From assembly GCA_030686995.1 (NCBI GenBank), contig CM060702.1, forward strand, positions 70,875,354 to 70,939,353: 64,000 bases of DNA, written 5' to 3'. The number at the start of each line of letters is the position of its first letter. Within the stretch, counting starts at the first letter, position 1. This DNA is from Artemisia argyi. Taxonomy: Eukaryota; Streptophyta; Magnoliopsida; Asterales; Asteraceae. Of the stretch, positions 27,165-38,644 are shown piece after piece. A program made the position numbers and the translations under genes. Below the pieces are notes generated by a model. That model saw only the letters and a list, made by a program, of their open reading frames with translations, ran no database searches and was not told the DNA's origin.

Positions 27165-28080
27165 TGACAAAATTCAAGGGAAGAATCACAACACTCAAAA
27201 CAAATTTTCAAAACACATTCAAAATTAATTAATACGATCATATTAATGAATATGAACACACTTGTTTTCACAGCACTCAAGTAGACTTTATAATATGAAA
27301 AAAAATACACAAGAATCAAATGAAACTTTGTAAAATGTAAGGAAAAGACTGGATGCAAAGACTTCCTTCTCTAACCCTTACATACCAAATGAAGGAACCA
27401 AGTTACATATTTATGTTCACTTGTTCGATACTGTATATAATATAATATACCTTCGGCTTTCCATATACAGCCATGCGTGCAATAATCTTCAAATCTTGAT
27501 TAATGGTCATCACAAAACTGCACGACGGTTAAACTCTGACATGGATGCTCCCACATTCCTACGATGGGTGGTCGAGGAAGGTGATGTTGATGAGGAAGAG
27601 AACCTCTTCTCGGACCGAAAAATATTGATATCAGAGGTTTGGAACCGACCAGAATCACCGCTTGGAAGCCTAACATATGAAGACGAACCAGAAGGTACCT
27701 CCTCCTTTTGTTGCATGATCGCCCTATACACTAAAGGAATTAGTCCTTCCATGAGTAGCTCGGATTTTGTTTTCTATTTTTGGTTGGTGTTATGATTAAT
27801 TATCATATCAATTCGTTTATAAATGGGATGTTTGGTGATGACGTGGCATTATAATTTGGTTTAATGCCAGCTTATAACTTACACTTCAACAAGTAAGAAA
27901 TGAGGTTATGATTAACGCGTAAAACCATAAGCAGACCTTGATAGCTGTTTGTGAACAAACACCAATAGCACCTGGATTTAAATTTACATCCCACACCTAA
28001 TCATACTATTAAAATACGAATCACCTTTTTCTTGTGCTTTTTTCAGAATTTATTACAGTAACTTGTTAACGCAAGACCTA
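27165..28080. repeat. Duplicated block, copy 1
   Basis: From aattcaagggaagaatca at about 27165 to about 28080 the sequence matches 32113-33026 closely, in the same orientation. Each block holds the small gene, its upstream region and its 3' flank. Confidence 0.85.
27510..27752 (-). CDS. Small plant protein beginning MEGLIP, copy 1
   Basis: The minus strand from ATG at 27752 gives an intact 80-residue protein: MEGLIPLVYRAIMQQ, then SYVRLPSGDSGRFQ, a Ser-rich stretch and an Arg-rich tail. Short plant proteins that begin MEGLIPxVYxAI and contain a RLPGDSGRFQ-like block recur in dicots; their role is not known to me. The minus strand is preferred over the overlapping plus-strand frame because of this resemblance, because both copies keep it open to the same length, and because a TTATAAA-like box lies upstream at about 27815-27822. 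Single exon, no signal peptide. Confidence 0.65.
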   Translation of the reverse strand: MEGLIPLVYRAIMQQKEEVPSGSSSYVRLPSGDSGRFQTSDINIFRSEKRFSSSSTSPSSTTHRRNVGASMSEFNRRAVL

Positions 28081-28089
28081 GAATCATGT

Positions 28090-28165
28090 TTGACAAATCA
28101 AAAGTAAGCAAAGTCATAATGTTTAGCCAACAATCATGTTTGACAAATCAAAAGTAAACAAAATT
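28090..28165. repeat. Short tandem duplication
   Basis: The phrase atcatgtttgacaaatcaaa and the following bases occur twice, about 50 bases apart, just outside the duplicated gene block. Confidence 0.6.
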
Positions 28166-28169
28166 CGAT

Positions 28170-28824
28170 AAGTAAACAAAGCCATAATGTTTTTATAATC
28201 AAACAGAATTGAACTAATGATCGTGTTGGATGATGTCTTGTTCTTCACTTGAATGCATCTTAAAAATGATGGAAAAGAGCTTTCATAAACCCTAGAATCG
28301 ACTGTGGAAATTGGAATGAATGGTAACTTAAAACACATTTTTGAGTTTGTATTTATTGGCTTGGGCTGGGCTCGTTGGCTCTATGACGCAAAGGTAAACT
28401 TATCTATACGGTGTAGAGCTCTCGTCTAAATAATTCCACCCATCTTCAACTCTCTACAGCGTAAAGAGAAAGATCCCTCTATGAGGTAGAGCTATCGTCA
28501 AGGATTTTCTTGATTCTTCATTCATCTACGCCGTAAAGACAAATATGTCCTTACACCGAAGAGGTCTCGAATGGCATATTCTTCTAAGGACTTCTCTATG
28601 GCGTAAATGGTAGAATCCCTCTACGCCGTAGAAGGCTTGAATCCACAAATCTTCATTAAGCCTCAATCATGATTCTTTTCCGCGTCTTTCCGTTTCATTG
28701 CTTCATTTCATAGTATAATGCAAATAAAAAGTAAATAAGTAACAAATATCATCAAAATACTATAAAACAAAGCAATAAACATCGAATAATGATTGCTAAA
28801 AGATGATATAATTTGATGTTATCA
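28170..28824 (-). mobile_element. Fragment of an Athila-like LTR
   Basis: The stretch ends TTTGATGTTATCA at 28812-28824, the same end as both LTRs of the element at 50721-57598. It also has a TATTTATT box near 28348 and CTACGCCGTAG plus weaker variants between 28390 and 28631, in the same order as in those LTRs. No partner LTR or coding region is attached, so it is a solo or truncated LTR of a related family. Confidence 0.5.
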
Positions 28825-29468
28825 ACCAAATTTACAATGTGAGGGAAAAGACATTCGTTGAATTAGAAAATATACTTATCCGGAAGTCGATAAACCAAGA
28901 TGTGTAGTGAAGACTATTATACGACAAAGATCGAAGCCGAGCTGAAGATTCTTCATCTATATAAAAAACATGTATGTTTGTTACAGTTTCCAATGTCAAT
29001 TCCGCTGCTACTAAGAATGAGCTCACTACATAACCAAGGGATTCTATCCAAATATGATGATTGAAGATATAGAAGATAATGAGTTGACAATGGTTACCAA
29101 AGTATCTACGAAGATCAACTTCCACACAACTATTATTATTACACAATGTTCCTACAAGATGATGAGCAAAGACATAGAATCAAGCTCAGACAAATTGTCA
29201 TAGACTATTCTTCAACAGCTCCAAACGTTCAAGATTGAAGACAACGATCAAGATGAAGATCAAGTGTCAGAGTTACAGATGAAGAACAAGATATAACGGT
29301 CTTCAAGTTTGCTCAAAGTTTAAGCTGAATCAAGATGAGAAAAAGAGACAAAGTTACTCAAAGATGATTTCAGCATTCATCAATCCTTCTCAGCATTCAA
29401 GCTTTAGAGAAATCAAGAAGTGAAAACGAAGAATATGCTAGACTACGCTATTATTACATCAGAGGAGA
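28825..29468. other. Non-coding, possibly 3' internal part of an LTR element
   Basis: No gene seen. It ends in the purine run agaggaga at 29461-29468, directly before the candidate LTR, as a polypurine tract would. Confidence 0.35.
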
Positions 29469-30219
29469 TGTTAGGAATTATAAATGAATGTAATAATAGT
29501 CTATCATAAGTCTATGTTTAGTTTTGTTATCAATGTAATAGTCTAGGTACTAGAGACTAAATGTATAATAAGTCTATTGCCAACCAATGAGTAGAAGTAG
29601 GGGTGGAAACGAGCCGAGCCGAGCCCGAGCCTGCCAGGGCTCGAGCTCGGCTCGTTTAAGTTTTAAAAGGCTCGAGCTCGAGCTCGGCTCGTTTCGAGCC
29701 TAAAACTTTAAGCTCGAGCTCGGCTCGCGGAATATTATATAGGCTCGGGCTCGGCTCGAGCTCGGCTCGTTTATTCGATTTGGTCATGAAAAGTTAAAGC
29801 TTGGCTCGAGCTCGAGCTCGGCTCGTAATATATTTTTATTGAGCTCGTTAATAAGCTCGAGCTCGGTTCATATATAAGTTAAAATATCATATTTTTGTTT
29901 AGGCTCGTTTAGGCTCGCGAGCCCAAACGAGCTTTTTATGTAAAGCTCGAGCTCGAGCTCGATTAATAAACGAGCTGCAACTTAGGCTCGAGCTCGGGCT
30001 CGAGCTCGTTTAGGCTCGGCTCGTTCGAGCTTTTTACCGATCCGATCTCGAGCTTTTCACGAGCGGCTCGGCTCATTTCCACCCCTAAGTAGAAGTATAA
30101 ATATTCAATCATTTGGTTGATGTAGACAACTCTTTCCCCATTTTCTCTTTGTGGTAAAATTGATATAATGTAGACCTTTCTCGAATACCAATTGTTTCTC
30201 TCTCTAACTCGGGCGAACA
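29469..30219 (+). mobile_element. Candidate LTR (small, hAT-interrupted)
   Basis: It starts TGTTAG after a purine tract and ends CGAACA; two bases later TGGTTTCAGCGCC (30222-30234) resembles the initiator-tRNA primer-binding site TGGTATCAGAGC. TATAAATA at 30096 would be its TATA box. Without the inserted hAT element the LTR would be only about 255 bases. Having PPT-like and PBS-like signals on either side of one LTR suggests a recombined or tandem remnant. Confidence 0.4.
29598..30087. mobile_element. hAT-type non-autonomous element with GAGCTCG repeats
   Basis: Perfect ends TAGGGGTGGAAA and TTTCCACCCCTA are flanked by the 8-base duplication AGTAGAAG (29590-29597 and 30088-30095), which defines the hAT superfamily. 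The 490-base body is dominated by GGCTCGAGCTCGGCTCG-like phrases on both strands, so it can fold extensively. It does not encode a transposase. Confidence 0.85.
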
Positions 30220-30421
30220 CATGGTTTCAGCGCCTCTCCAAGCTAGGCACCCTATGAGCTCGGTTTTAGAGGCTTTAAAACAAATCTTCTTTGTTTATTT
30301 GTTCACGTGGAAGCACTTCTTTGCACATCTTCGTTTACGTAGATGACATCATCTTTACATAAACCTCTACCTCCACCGGCATGCATGTATTACCTGCTAC
30401 ACTTCTTTACAATATTTTATA

Positions 30422-31679
30422 GCGTTAATTCCCAAATGAGGACTTTTTGTGGATTGGAATTCCCACCAATGACTTTTTTAGCTAGTGTTCCCAATTTAGT
30501 CAAGTGCTAATGTGCGATCGTGCGATTCCCACTTTTTTAATAATAAAGTACAGTGTTTTCCCATATATTCCCCATTTTGTCTTATTATTAAAGGTATTAA
30601 AAGACTATAATACCCTCATCTTTATATCAAATAACTAACCACATCTCATTTAACTTTTTTCACAATTCTTCTCTCTCCAATTTTTTTCCAGCCACCACAT
30701 ATCAACACCACCATCACCACCATAGATCTGCCATCACCACAACAGATCAACACCACCATCACCACCAAAACGAACACCGAAACACGACAACATGATACCG
30801 TACAATATTGAATCGTTTTTAATGAGTTTTATTTCATTATTAACAACTTTTACATGCTTCGTGGTTGTTTTGCGCCTCACCGATTCACACAAGGGTGGAA
30901 ATCGGTGAGTGTATCACTCTACACTCACGGATCTAGCTTACCCACTTACCAAAACTTAAAAACGAGCAAGTGACGGCGGCGGTGATGGCGCGTACAAAAG
31001 TTTGACGGCGCGTACACCTCAGCTTGGTGACAAGGGAAGTGAAATAAGTGAAGGCTCGTGTTTGTTTTGTTGTTGGTGATGGTGGTGTAGTCGCGGTGGA
31101 GATGGTGGTGATGGATACCAATTATCATGTTAATAATTGATCCTGGTGTGGTATAAGGATAAACTAAATCGATTTGCTTTATTTTTGGTGTTTCAAATTT
31201 GAGATGATATTGTTAAAGGAAAAAAAGGGATCACGTGAATAAGGGGAAGAATGAAGAAGTGAAAAAGTGGTTCAAATCTGAGATGCATAAAGTATCCTAT
31301 ATGTATAAAGTGTAAATATTATACTCTTTGGATGTAGTAATCTTTTGTTAATATTGATAATCTTTAAAGAGAGAAGAAGCGAAGTCGCACATTAGCACAT
31401 TTAAATCGCACATTTGAATCTGGAAATAAAACGAATTAGCACATTAGCACATTTAATAGGTACAAAGTCGCACATTTATTTGACTTATAGAACTAAGGGT
31501 AAATAAGTAATTTTTGTCTGGACACATGGGGGACAAGAGATAGTGGGTGGGACACATGTCAAGAAACTAATGGAATCGCACGATCGCACATTAGCACTTG
31601 ACTAAATTGGGAACACTAGCTAAAAAAGTCATTGGTGGGAATTCCAATCCACAAAAAGTCCTCATTTGGGAATTAACGC
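30422..31679. mobile_element. Mutator-like non-autonomous element with 108-base perfect TIRs
   Basis: The left end GCGTTAATTCCCAAATGAGG and everything to 30529 is repeated exactly, inverted, at 31572-31679. The flanks carry the 9-base duplication TATTTTATA (30413-30421 and 31680-31688), typical of MULEs. The 1.26 kb body has CACCAT/GGTGGT-rich stretches and cgcacattagcaca repeats near the ends, but no transposase. Identical TIRs point to a recent insertion. Confidence 0.85.
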
Positions 31680-31804
31680 TATTTTATATGATATAAAATT
31701 CATCATAGAAAAAATTATCTACGTTCCGATAGATGTAAATCGAACGAACTCATTTTTAATTACTTGTCTTTTAACTTTTTAAATGTGGTTTTCTTGATCT
31801 TCAA

Positions 31805-31998
31805 CAGTGTTGCAAAAATCGGCCTACAAGGCCGATTAATCGGCGATTACAAGCTGAACGGCCTTGGACCTTGGAGCGAATTACAAGGTAATCGGCCGAT
31901 TAATCGGCCTTGGACCTTGGAATCGGCGATTAATCGGCCAAAAATCGCTACACGACCCTCGACCGCCTCGTGACCGATTCACGATTTTTGCAACATTG
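31805..31998. mobile_element. hAT-type MITE, 194 bases
   Basis: Ends CAGTGTTGCAAAAATCG and CGATTTTTGCAACATTG (one mismatch) sit between copies of ATCTTCAA (31797-31804 and 31999-32006), an 8-base hAT-style duplication. The inside repeats GGCCGATTAATCGGC-like palindromes. Confidence 0.85.
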
Positions 31999-32112
31999 AT
32001 CTTCAAAGCAAACCAACCAATTAACAAACAAATAGATTTTTTTTCCCCCTACTACTTTGTTACCTTTCAATTAAAAGAAATATTATATACCGTTGTATTA
32101 AAAAAAATTCAA

Positions 32113-33026
32113 TAGAATTCAAGGGAAGAATCAAGAATTACCAATATTCCAAACACTTCAAATAATTGATACTAGTGACACAAAAGAAGATGTTATTAAT
32201 GAATATGAACACTTGTTTTCATAGCACTCAAGTAGACTTTATACAATGAAATAAAATATACAAGAAATCAAACGAAACTTTGTAAAACACGTAAGGAAAA
32301 GACTGGATGCAAAGACTTCCTTCTCTAACCCTTACATACAAAGGAACCAAGTCACATATATTTATGTTCACTTGTTAGATATATAATATACCTTCCGCTT
32401 TCCATATAGCTAGAGCCATGCGTACATGCAATAATCTTCAAATCTTGATTAATGGTCATCACAAAACCGCACGACTGTTAAACTCTGACATGGATGCTCC
32501 CACATTCCTACGATGGGTGGTCGAGGAAGGTGATGTTGACGAGGAAGAGAACCCCTTGTCCGACCGGAAAATATTGGTACTAGAGACTTGGAACCGACCA
32601 GAATCACCGCTTGGAAGCCTAACATATGAAGACGAACCAGATGGTACCTCCTCCTTTTGTTGCATGATCGCCCTATACACTAAAGGAATTAGTCCTTCCA
32701 TGAGTAGCTAGGATTTTGTTTTCTATTTTTGGTTGGTGTTATGATTAATTATCATATCAATTCGTTTATAAATGGGATGCTTGGTGATGATGTGGCATTA
32801 TAATTTGGTTTAATGCCAGCTTATAACTTACACTTCACCAAGTAAGAAATAAGGTTATGATTAGCGCGTAAAACCATAAGCAGACCTTGATAGCTGTTTG
32901 TGAACAAACACCAATAGCACCTGGATTTATATTTACATCCCACACCTAATCATACTAATTAAATATGATTCATCTTTTTCTTGTGCTTTTCTCGGAATTT
33001 ATTAACTTGTTAACACAAAACCTCAG
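32113..33026. repeat. Duplicated block, copy 2
   Basis: Direct copy of 27165-28080. The ~4 kb between the copies is filled by later insertions (LTR pieces, hAT and MULE elements), so the two were probably once adjacent in tandem. Confidence 0.85.
32459..32701 (-). CDS. Small plant protein beginning MEGLIP, copy 2
   Basis: Intact 80-residue paralogue of the protein at 27510-27752, read from ATG at 32701. Differences cluster in the middle (RFQVSSTNIFRSDKGFS against RFQTSDINIFRSEKRFS) and near the end, while the N-terminal MEGLIPLVYRAIMQQ and the RLPSGDSGRFQ block are unchanged. Same length, no indel and a retained upstream block suggest both copies could be functional. Confidence 0.65.
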   Translation of the reverse strand: MEGLIPLVYRAIMQQKEEVPSGSSSYVRLPSGDSGRFQVSSTNIFRSDKGFSSSSTSPSSTTHRRNVGASMSEFNSRAVL

Positions 33027-33303
33027 CTCATTATACATTTTCTAATAAATGTGAAATCCTTTGATCGACCAATAAAAGCATGATTCAGACAATCTTTCTA
33101 ATTTACAAACTAGTGGACTTATTTTTATTGAATTATATTATTGACATTATAAGAAAATTAAATTAAGGGTTGTTCATTTGTCACATCGTTCTAGGCCTGC
33201 CCATAGAATATATTATTCAGTATGTTCATCTGGCTATTCGATCTTATCATTTTGTGACAAGTTTAATGGACCAATTAACCAAGTCAACAATTTTAGTCAG
33301 GCA

Positions 33304-33381
33304 TGTTGGAATAATATTAAATGATGGTATTTGATAGAAATTAAGTAGTATGCCATTAAATCATTTAATATTATTCCAACA
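33304..33381 (-). repeat. Collapsed 78-base LTR remnant forming a hairpin
   Basis: It begins TGTTGGAATAATATTAAATG on the plus strand and ends with the exact inverted copy. Read on the minus strand, the first ~65 bases match the start of the LTR at 44214; the last part is an inverted copy of that same start. About 490 bases of the LTR are gone. Confidence 0.7.
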
Positions 33382-34079
33382 ATCCCACAAATGGCATGCT
33401 ACTAATTGAAAAGAAAACAAAAATTTTTGAGGCAAAAGAAGAGTGATGTAAATCTGTATCAATATTTTGAGATTTGAATTGATACATAGTGGAATGAGGA
33501 GACTAATAAACCGAAGGGGTGAATTACTCTTGAACCACATAGACTCAGTTTTAGACCCCCACAACACCTACAAACTCTTAGATTTTAGCAAGTTCCGCGA
33601 TAAATCACAAGGGCGCTTATAATGGCCATGCGCAAACTTGGGGTACTCATAAGTGCTCTAGAAAGACAACCCAAGTCTTTCATAGAAGGCGGCCCACCTT
33701 CACACTTACTAAGGTGGTTTAAGCTCGTCTCATAAAAAAACTTATATACCATTAAGAGTTATAAGACTCAGCCTCAACGTAAATTAGTGTATCCATCAAG
33801 TCCGTCTCATAAGGACCACCCAAATGATTGGGCTATGGAATCATTAAGAGCTCTAGGCTCATCTTCATCAAACGCACTATCACAACCATAAGGAAGGGAT
33901 CATATCGTAGTGCACAAGGAGAATAATGTAGTTTCGTTTGACCTTAAAAAGGTATCTGCCACATTATCTCAATCTATGAGCTTAAGCCCTATCCCCCTCT
34001 ACGATTCAAGAACCACTTGTAGAGCTTACTTCATCAATATCAGAAACAGTTAGCATCACAATATCCCACTAAAACAGTA
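33382..34079. other. Non-coding 3' part of the minus-strand Copia element
   Basis: No coding region seen. The first bases, atcccac, are the complement of a gtgggat-like polypurine end next to the LTR remnant. Confidence 0.4.
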
Positions 34080-34820
34080 GGAAATTTATTAAACTGAAAA
34101 CATCAATTTAAAGTACCTTTAAGATATTGGAGTAAACGATAAAGAGCATTCCAATGTTCAAGGTTATTTGTATATCTTCTCAATCTACTTAATGTATATG
34201 CTATGTCAGGTGTAGTATAATTCATAAGAAACATAACACTACCTATGATTTTAGCATATTCAGATTGAGAAACCCATGTTCCGTTATTCTTCTTAAGGCA
34301 TTTGCTTATCTTTTAGGCGGTTCGCTTCTTCTATTCTCATGCGGCTACTGAGCTCCTGCAATGAAAGATCACGTTTCTTGTGTTTGAGCTGATTTCGATA
34401 GTCATTCCACAATGGTGGGAATTTCTCCAATAGCACATTTGCTTGCAATATTTCACACATCTTCATCCCTTCATTTAGCACTTCAGTTACCAAGTTTTCG
34501 TACACATGAACTTGTTCCATGATAGGCTTGTCATCCACCATCTGAAACCGCAACCAATTTCCAACAAGATATTTCTTTTTACATGCATCATCTGCACCAT
34601 ACTTTTTCTCAAGGGTTTCCCAAATGATCTTTGCATATTTTTTATTAACAAAAAGATCAAAAAGAGAATTCGACATGTGGTTTAAAAGATGGCCTCTAGC
34701 AGTCTTGTTATCCTTTTCAAATTTGCGTTTTGCTTCATCTATTTCAATTTGAGAACTTCCAATAAGCGCAATAATTGAGATGTCAGCAGTGGTCTCGTTT
34801 CAAGTTGCCCAAATGATATT
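34080..34820 (-). pseudogene. Copia gag fragment joined to a reverse-transcriptase/RNase H end
   Basis: On the minus strand gag motifs read DEAKRKFEKDNKTARGHLLN, IIWETLEKKYGADDACKKKY, QVHVYENLVTEVLNEGMKM and LQANVLLEKFPPLW, ending in a stop at 34293: the UBN2-type gag of plant Copia elements. Immediately after (34290-34080) come VSQSEYAKIIGS and YTTPDIAYTLSRL, the block at the end of the reverse transcriptase before RNase H. Gag is thus fused to the end of pol by a large internal deletion. The N-terminal gag piece sits 9.3 kb away at 44172-44086. Confidence 0.75.
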
Positions 34821-35150
34821 TGCATGTTATTGTTTAGCTAGAATCGTTAACCACATATATAGCTTTTCAAAGAAGTAAAACAATTAAAGTTATCTTTAAG
34901 TTTTCAAACAAGTGTAAAAGCTTTTCAAAGAACTAAATAAGCAAAGTAAGGATCATCACAAGTAAAGCTTTTCAAAGTAAGAAATAAGTATAATTAGAAT
35001 TGATACTTACACTAAAAGCTTTTGAAAGAAACAAACATATAATGGTGTGTTTATATTGTTGAGCAAACATAAAGTTATTAAAGGATTTTTTATGTTAAAA
35101 AGGATTTTAAAAAGAGGTAAACTATTCAACCCCCCTTCTAGTTTTCCACA
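34821..35150 (+). repeat. Truncated 5' LTR
   Basis: Matches 43756-44085, the last 330 bases of the 3' LTR. The first ~1.06 kb of the LTR, with its promoter, is missing, so this copy probably cannot start its own transcript from the left. Confidence 0.85.
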
Positions 35151-35152
35151 AT

Positions 35153-35164
35153 TGGTATCAGAGC
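35153..35164 (+). promoter_or_regulatory. Primer-binding site (initiator tRNA-Met type)
   Basis: TGGTATCAGAGC lies two bases after the LTR end TTTTCCACA, the standard place and sequence in plant Copia elements. Confidence 0.85.
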
Positions 35165-35217
35165 TACGTTACCCAAGTTCCTTAAAATAAACTGTATTTT
35201 AAAACTTGGATCGATCC

Positions 35218-35980
35218 ATGGATTTTGAAAATCTCAAAGAAGGGCAACCTATTCAAAACCCACCACTATTTGAAAAAGAAAGCATGCTTAAATGGAAAAG
35301 TAAATTTGAAAACCAAGATGATCAATTTGATCTCACATTTAAGTTAGAGGTCTTAGAAAAATTAATTGATAAACATTTAGTTGAAATTAATACATGTACT
35401 ACTAGTTTAAATGTTTTAAATGAAGGTGTAAGTGAAGATGACTTCTCAAGTCGAGCTCTTTGGTGGACTTGCTTGTGATTCATGGACTAACACGAATGAA
35501 GATGAAGCCAACCATCCGGTTTGTGATTCTCTCTTAGCTAAATCACCAAGCAAGGTACATTTTGAAACCAAACATTTTTGCTTTGACACATTTATCCTAG
35601 AGTTTTCTAAAATAGAAAATGAGTCTAAACTTTCATGCAACATGGACCTAAAAACTATCTTTAACAATAAAACTTCAAGATCTTGTGTAAACACTTTTGA
35701 AAATGAAATCATGTTAGAAGATATGATGTCTAGACTTGAGAGTCATGTTGAAATTGATTTAGAATGTAAAGTATGTCTAGAGTACAAACATGAAATTCTA
35801 AAACAAAATGAAAAAGGAAAAATGCTTCCTAAATTTGAAGAAAGTTCAAAAACTCTTGAAAGTTGTTTGAAGAATCAAAGGTCATTTAGAGATAGAACCG
35901 GATTAGGATTTAACTCTAATAAATCATCAACAAGTAAAACAAAACATGTTGTGTTTGTGAAACCTAAGAGTGTATTGTAG
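35218..35980 (+). pseudogene. Internally deleted gag-like ORF
   Basis: ATG at 35218 gives MDFENLKEGQPIQNPPLFE, clearly homologous to the gag start at 59295 (MDFENYKEGQSMQRPPLFE). The capsid-like core and zinc knuckle of that protein are absent. The first frame ends at 35478; an overlapping frame (to 35980) carries the rest, so a frame change lies between about 35432 and 35478. The end (TGLGFNSNKSSTSKTKHVVF) again matches the end of the other gag (TGLGFMKLETSKSQTK). Confidence 0.65.
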
Positions 35981-38644
35981 AAGTTACTCTAGCTCTAATA
36001 GGAACACATGATAAAGGGATAAAAATATCATGGTCAATACTTTTATGTGTCTTTCTAACTTTCTTGGATTTATAAGAAGTTGTGTTTAGCCTCTCTACGT
36101 ATCAAGATTATTTGCTTTATGTTTTTCTTCTTGATGGCTAATCTATGGAGCTTAAAAGGTACACGTCTCTTCAACTTACCTTTTAAATGTTTCTTGTTGA
36201 TTAACAGTATGATTTGTCATAAGTATTAGTAGTAGTCTTTACTAAAAGGTGTCTATGATTGTGTGAGTAACAATAAGGATTAGATCCTTCATAGGTAAAG
36301 TAGTTTGATACTACTTCTAGTAGGAGATATAAGGTGTCTTGCCTCGTTTAATCTTTCGGGAAAATACACGAGTAACTCTTGAGTAAGTCTCACTTAATTC
36401 TTATCTACAAGTGAGTGAACTAAGAATCTCATGAGTGATAAGACAACCAACACTTTTGTGATGCTTGCAAATCTAGCAAAACCACAACATTTCATAAAAC
36501 TTGTAGTACAAAAGTCGTTTGGCATTATATCCTCTATTTTCAATAGCATCTTAAGTCCAATCATTCTTTTGCTAAAAGCTTCATGAAAGACACACAAAGT
36601 AAAATAAATCAGTTGAATTTTATTTGAATGATTGGGAGAAAATGATTTATTAAACTTCTAGGATGTGAACATCAAATTCGACCCATAGTCTTATGATGTT
36701 ACATATCTTAGACATTTACACTTATAAGGTCTTAAGAAAATAAACCCAAAGAGTTGAGGAATCATTGAGTTTAAAATTCAATGAAAGACCACCTCCTTCT
36801 AAGTTCTCATCTTTGGTAGATGATAACTTAGTCGAAAGCCCAACATTGATAAGACAAGTATGTCAAGATCAATAACATGGAAGATGGACTATTAAAAATT
36901 GAAAAACAACATCCTTTCGTCTTGTATAAAACATTGAGTCAAGCAATATCAACAAGGTCATAAAAACCTGAAACATGGGTCATAATAGTAATTGAAACAA
37001 ATTAATAAAAAGTGTTTTTGAACATTAGTGTAAAGCAATTACTAAAACAAAATAGACTTTCAAAATAGAAAAGAATGTTAATCTTTGAAAGACTATTTAT
37101 TTACCTAAGCAAGCTCCAAAAGTAAGGGATAATCACTCAAAACCATTCCTAGTTATTCACTTGTTCACAATGATTAAGTCCTTTATGACTTATCAAGAAT
37201 GAGATTAGTAAATCCGTAGGTAGAGCTAAACATAGAGATGTGTTTGGAAGTATACTTGTTCTTACAACAAATGTAACCCAACATTATGTTTAGTGCCTGT
37301 CTATGTGCTCGATTTTAGAGAAGATCCTTAAACAACTCTCTCGAAAGAGCTTGCTTGGATTCATTTAGAAGTACTACACCACTAGGATTATGGTGTCCCA
37401 AAAGAATGGGATTAGAAACCATAGTGTATGTCAAAATAGAATTGCATCGGTAATAAGTTGATAAGAAAAGCACAAGTGGTACTTGCACTTTTAATACTTA
37501 CTTACCCAATGATTCTCCAAAACGCTGAAGGATCTCATTTGAGAATTTAATGAAGAAGCACATCAACAAGCTCCGTTTGAACAAGTTAATTCTTATCAAC
37601 AAAAGAATTTCTTCATCAACAATGTTATCTCGTCAACAAATGATGCATCGACTTCAGCAACTATTTAAATCATCACAGTCTTTACAGACATATTGTGATC
37701 CATCATCATCGTCTTGTTAAAATTGTTCATTGAGGAACATCTTAACTAAGAAAGTTTTTCTACGTTAATCAATCCATCAACGTTTTCACTAAACCCCTTG
37801 AATGTGAAACATTCATCATTCCTAGGTTTAGTCATACACAATAAGACTTAAAATCTTAAGTTTGAACATTAGGATAAAACCACAAAAATCAAGACAATCC
37901 CTTTTTGATTTTTCCTGCAGACACCCACGGCACCCTCAGACCATACGGGCGGAACCCATTTTTTGGTTCCGCCGATTCCACAGATTGTTTTTACTCTAAA
38001 TTTCAAAACCAAACACCCTCCTCATTTAGTCATTCACCTTCAAACTATCATTACCCTCTCAAAAACACATAACCATACGAATTTTAGGGCTTCTAATCCA
38101 ATCTCTTCCAATCCAACTAACTTCGTAAGTATTCCAATCACAACTATATTTTTAATTTAATCATAACATTTTTGCTTACAATCATCCTAGGGCTTTTGCA
38201 TAAAAACTTCATGATTCATGAAAAACTTGGTGGCTAGTCAATTATGTATTCCATTAAGTTAAGAAATGTATCTTTTCATTGTTACCTTAATTTACCAAAC
38301 ACACCAAGAGCATTATTTTTCTAATTGCAACACAATTCATCACCACATTGTTAAAACAAATGAAAAACATCATTGAAACATCACTTGCATATTATCTCTT
38401 GAATGCTAAAGGGAATACATAACCAATATGTATTTTCAAGTACATTCAATCGAAGATATATTCAATTAGGAGAGTCTTGGTTATCTTTTGTTTTTACAAC
38501 AAAATTTGCATAACAAAACGATTTGGGAATCAAAATGAGTCAAGATAACCATGTCTTCACATTGTCTTGCATATAAGAATATATTAGAACATCCTCGTTG
38601 TTAAAAGTCATTAACATACAATTTTATATTTTCTAGGAATCAAC
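35981..38644. other. Non-coding internal region of the Sirevirus-like element
   Basis: Where pol is expected there is 2.6 kb without a long open frame or recognisable pol motif. At 37948-37973 lies GGCGGAACCC with its inverted arm GGTTCCGCC, the same hairpin as in the LTR promoter. Confidence 0.5.

Noticed and set aside
27421..27795. Plus-strand ORF overlapping the MEGLIP gene (also at 32418-32711)
   Set aside because: The minus-strand frame has the better start, the conserved protein pattern and the same length in both copies; the plus-strand frames end differently.
30933..31128. Minus-strand Thr/Ala-rich frames
   Set aside because: Low-complexity CACCAT-type sequence inside the MULE; no supporting signals.
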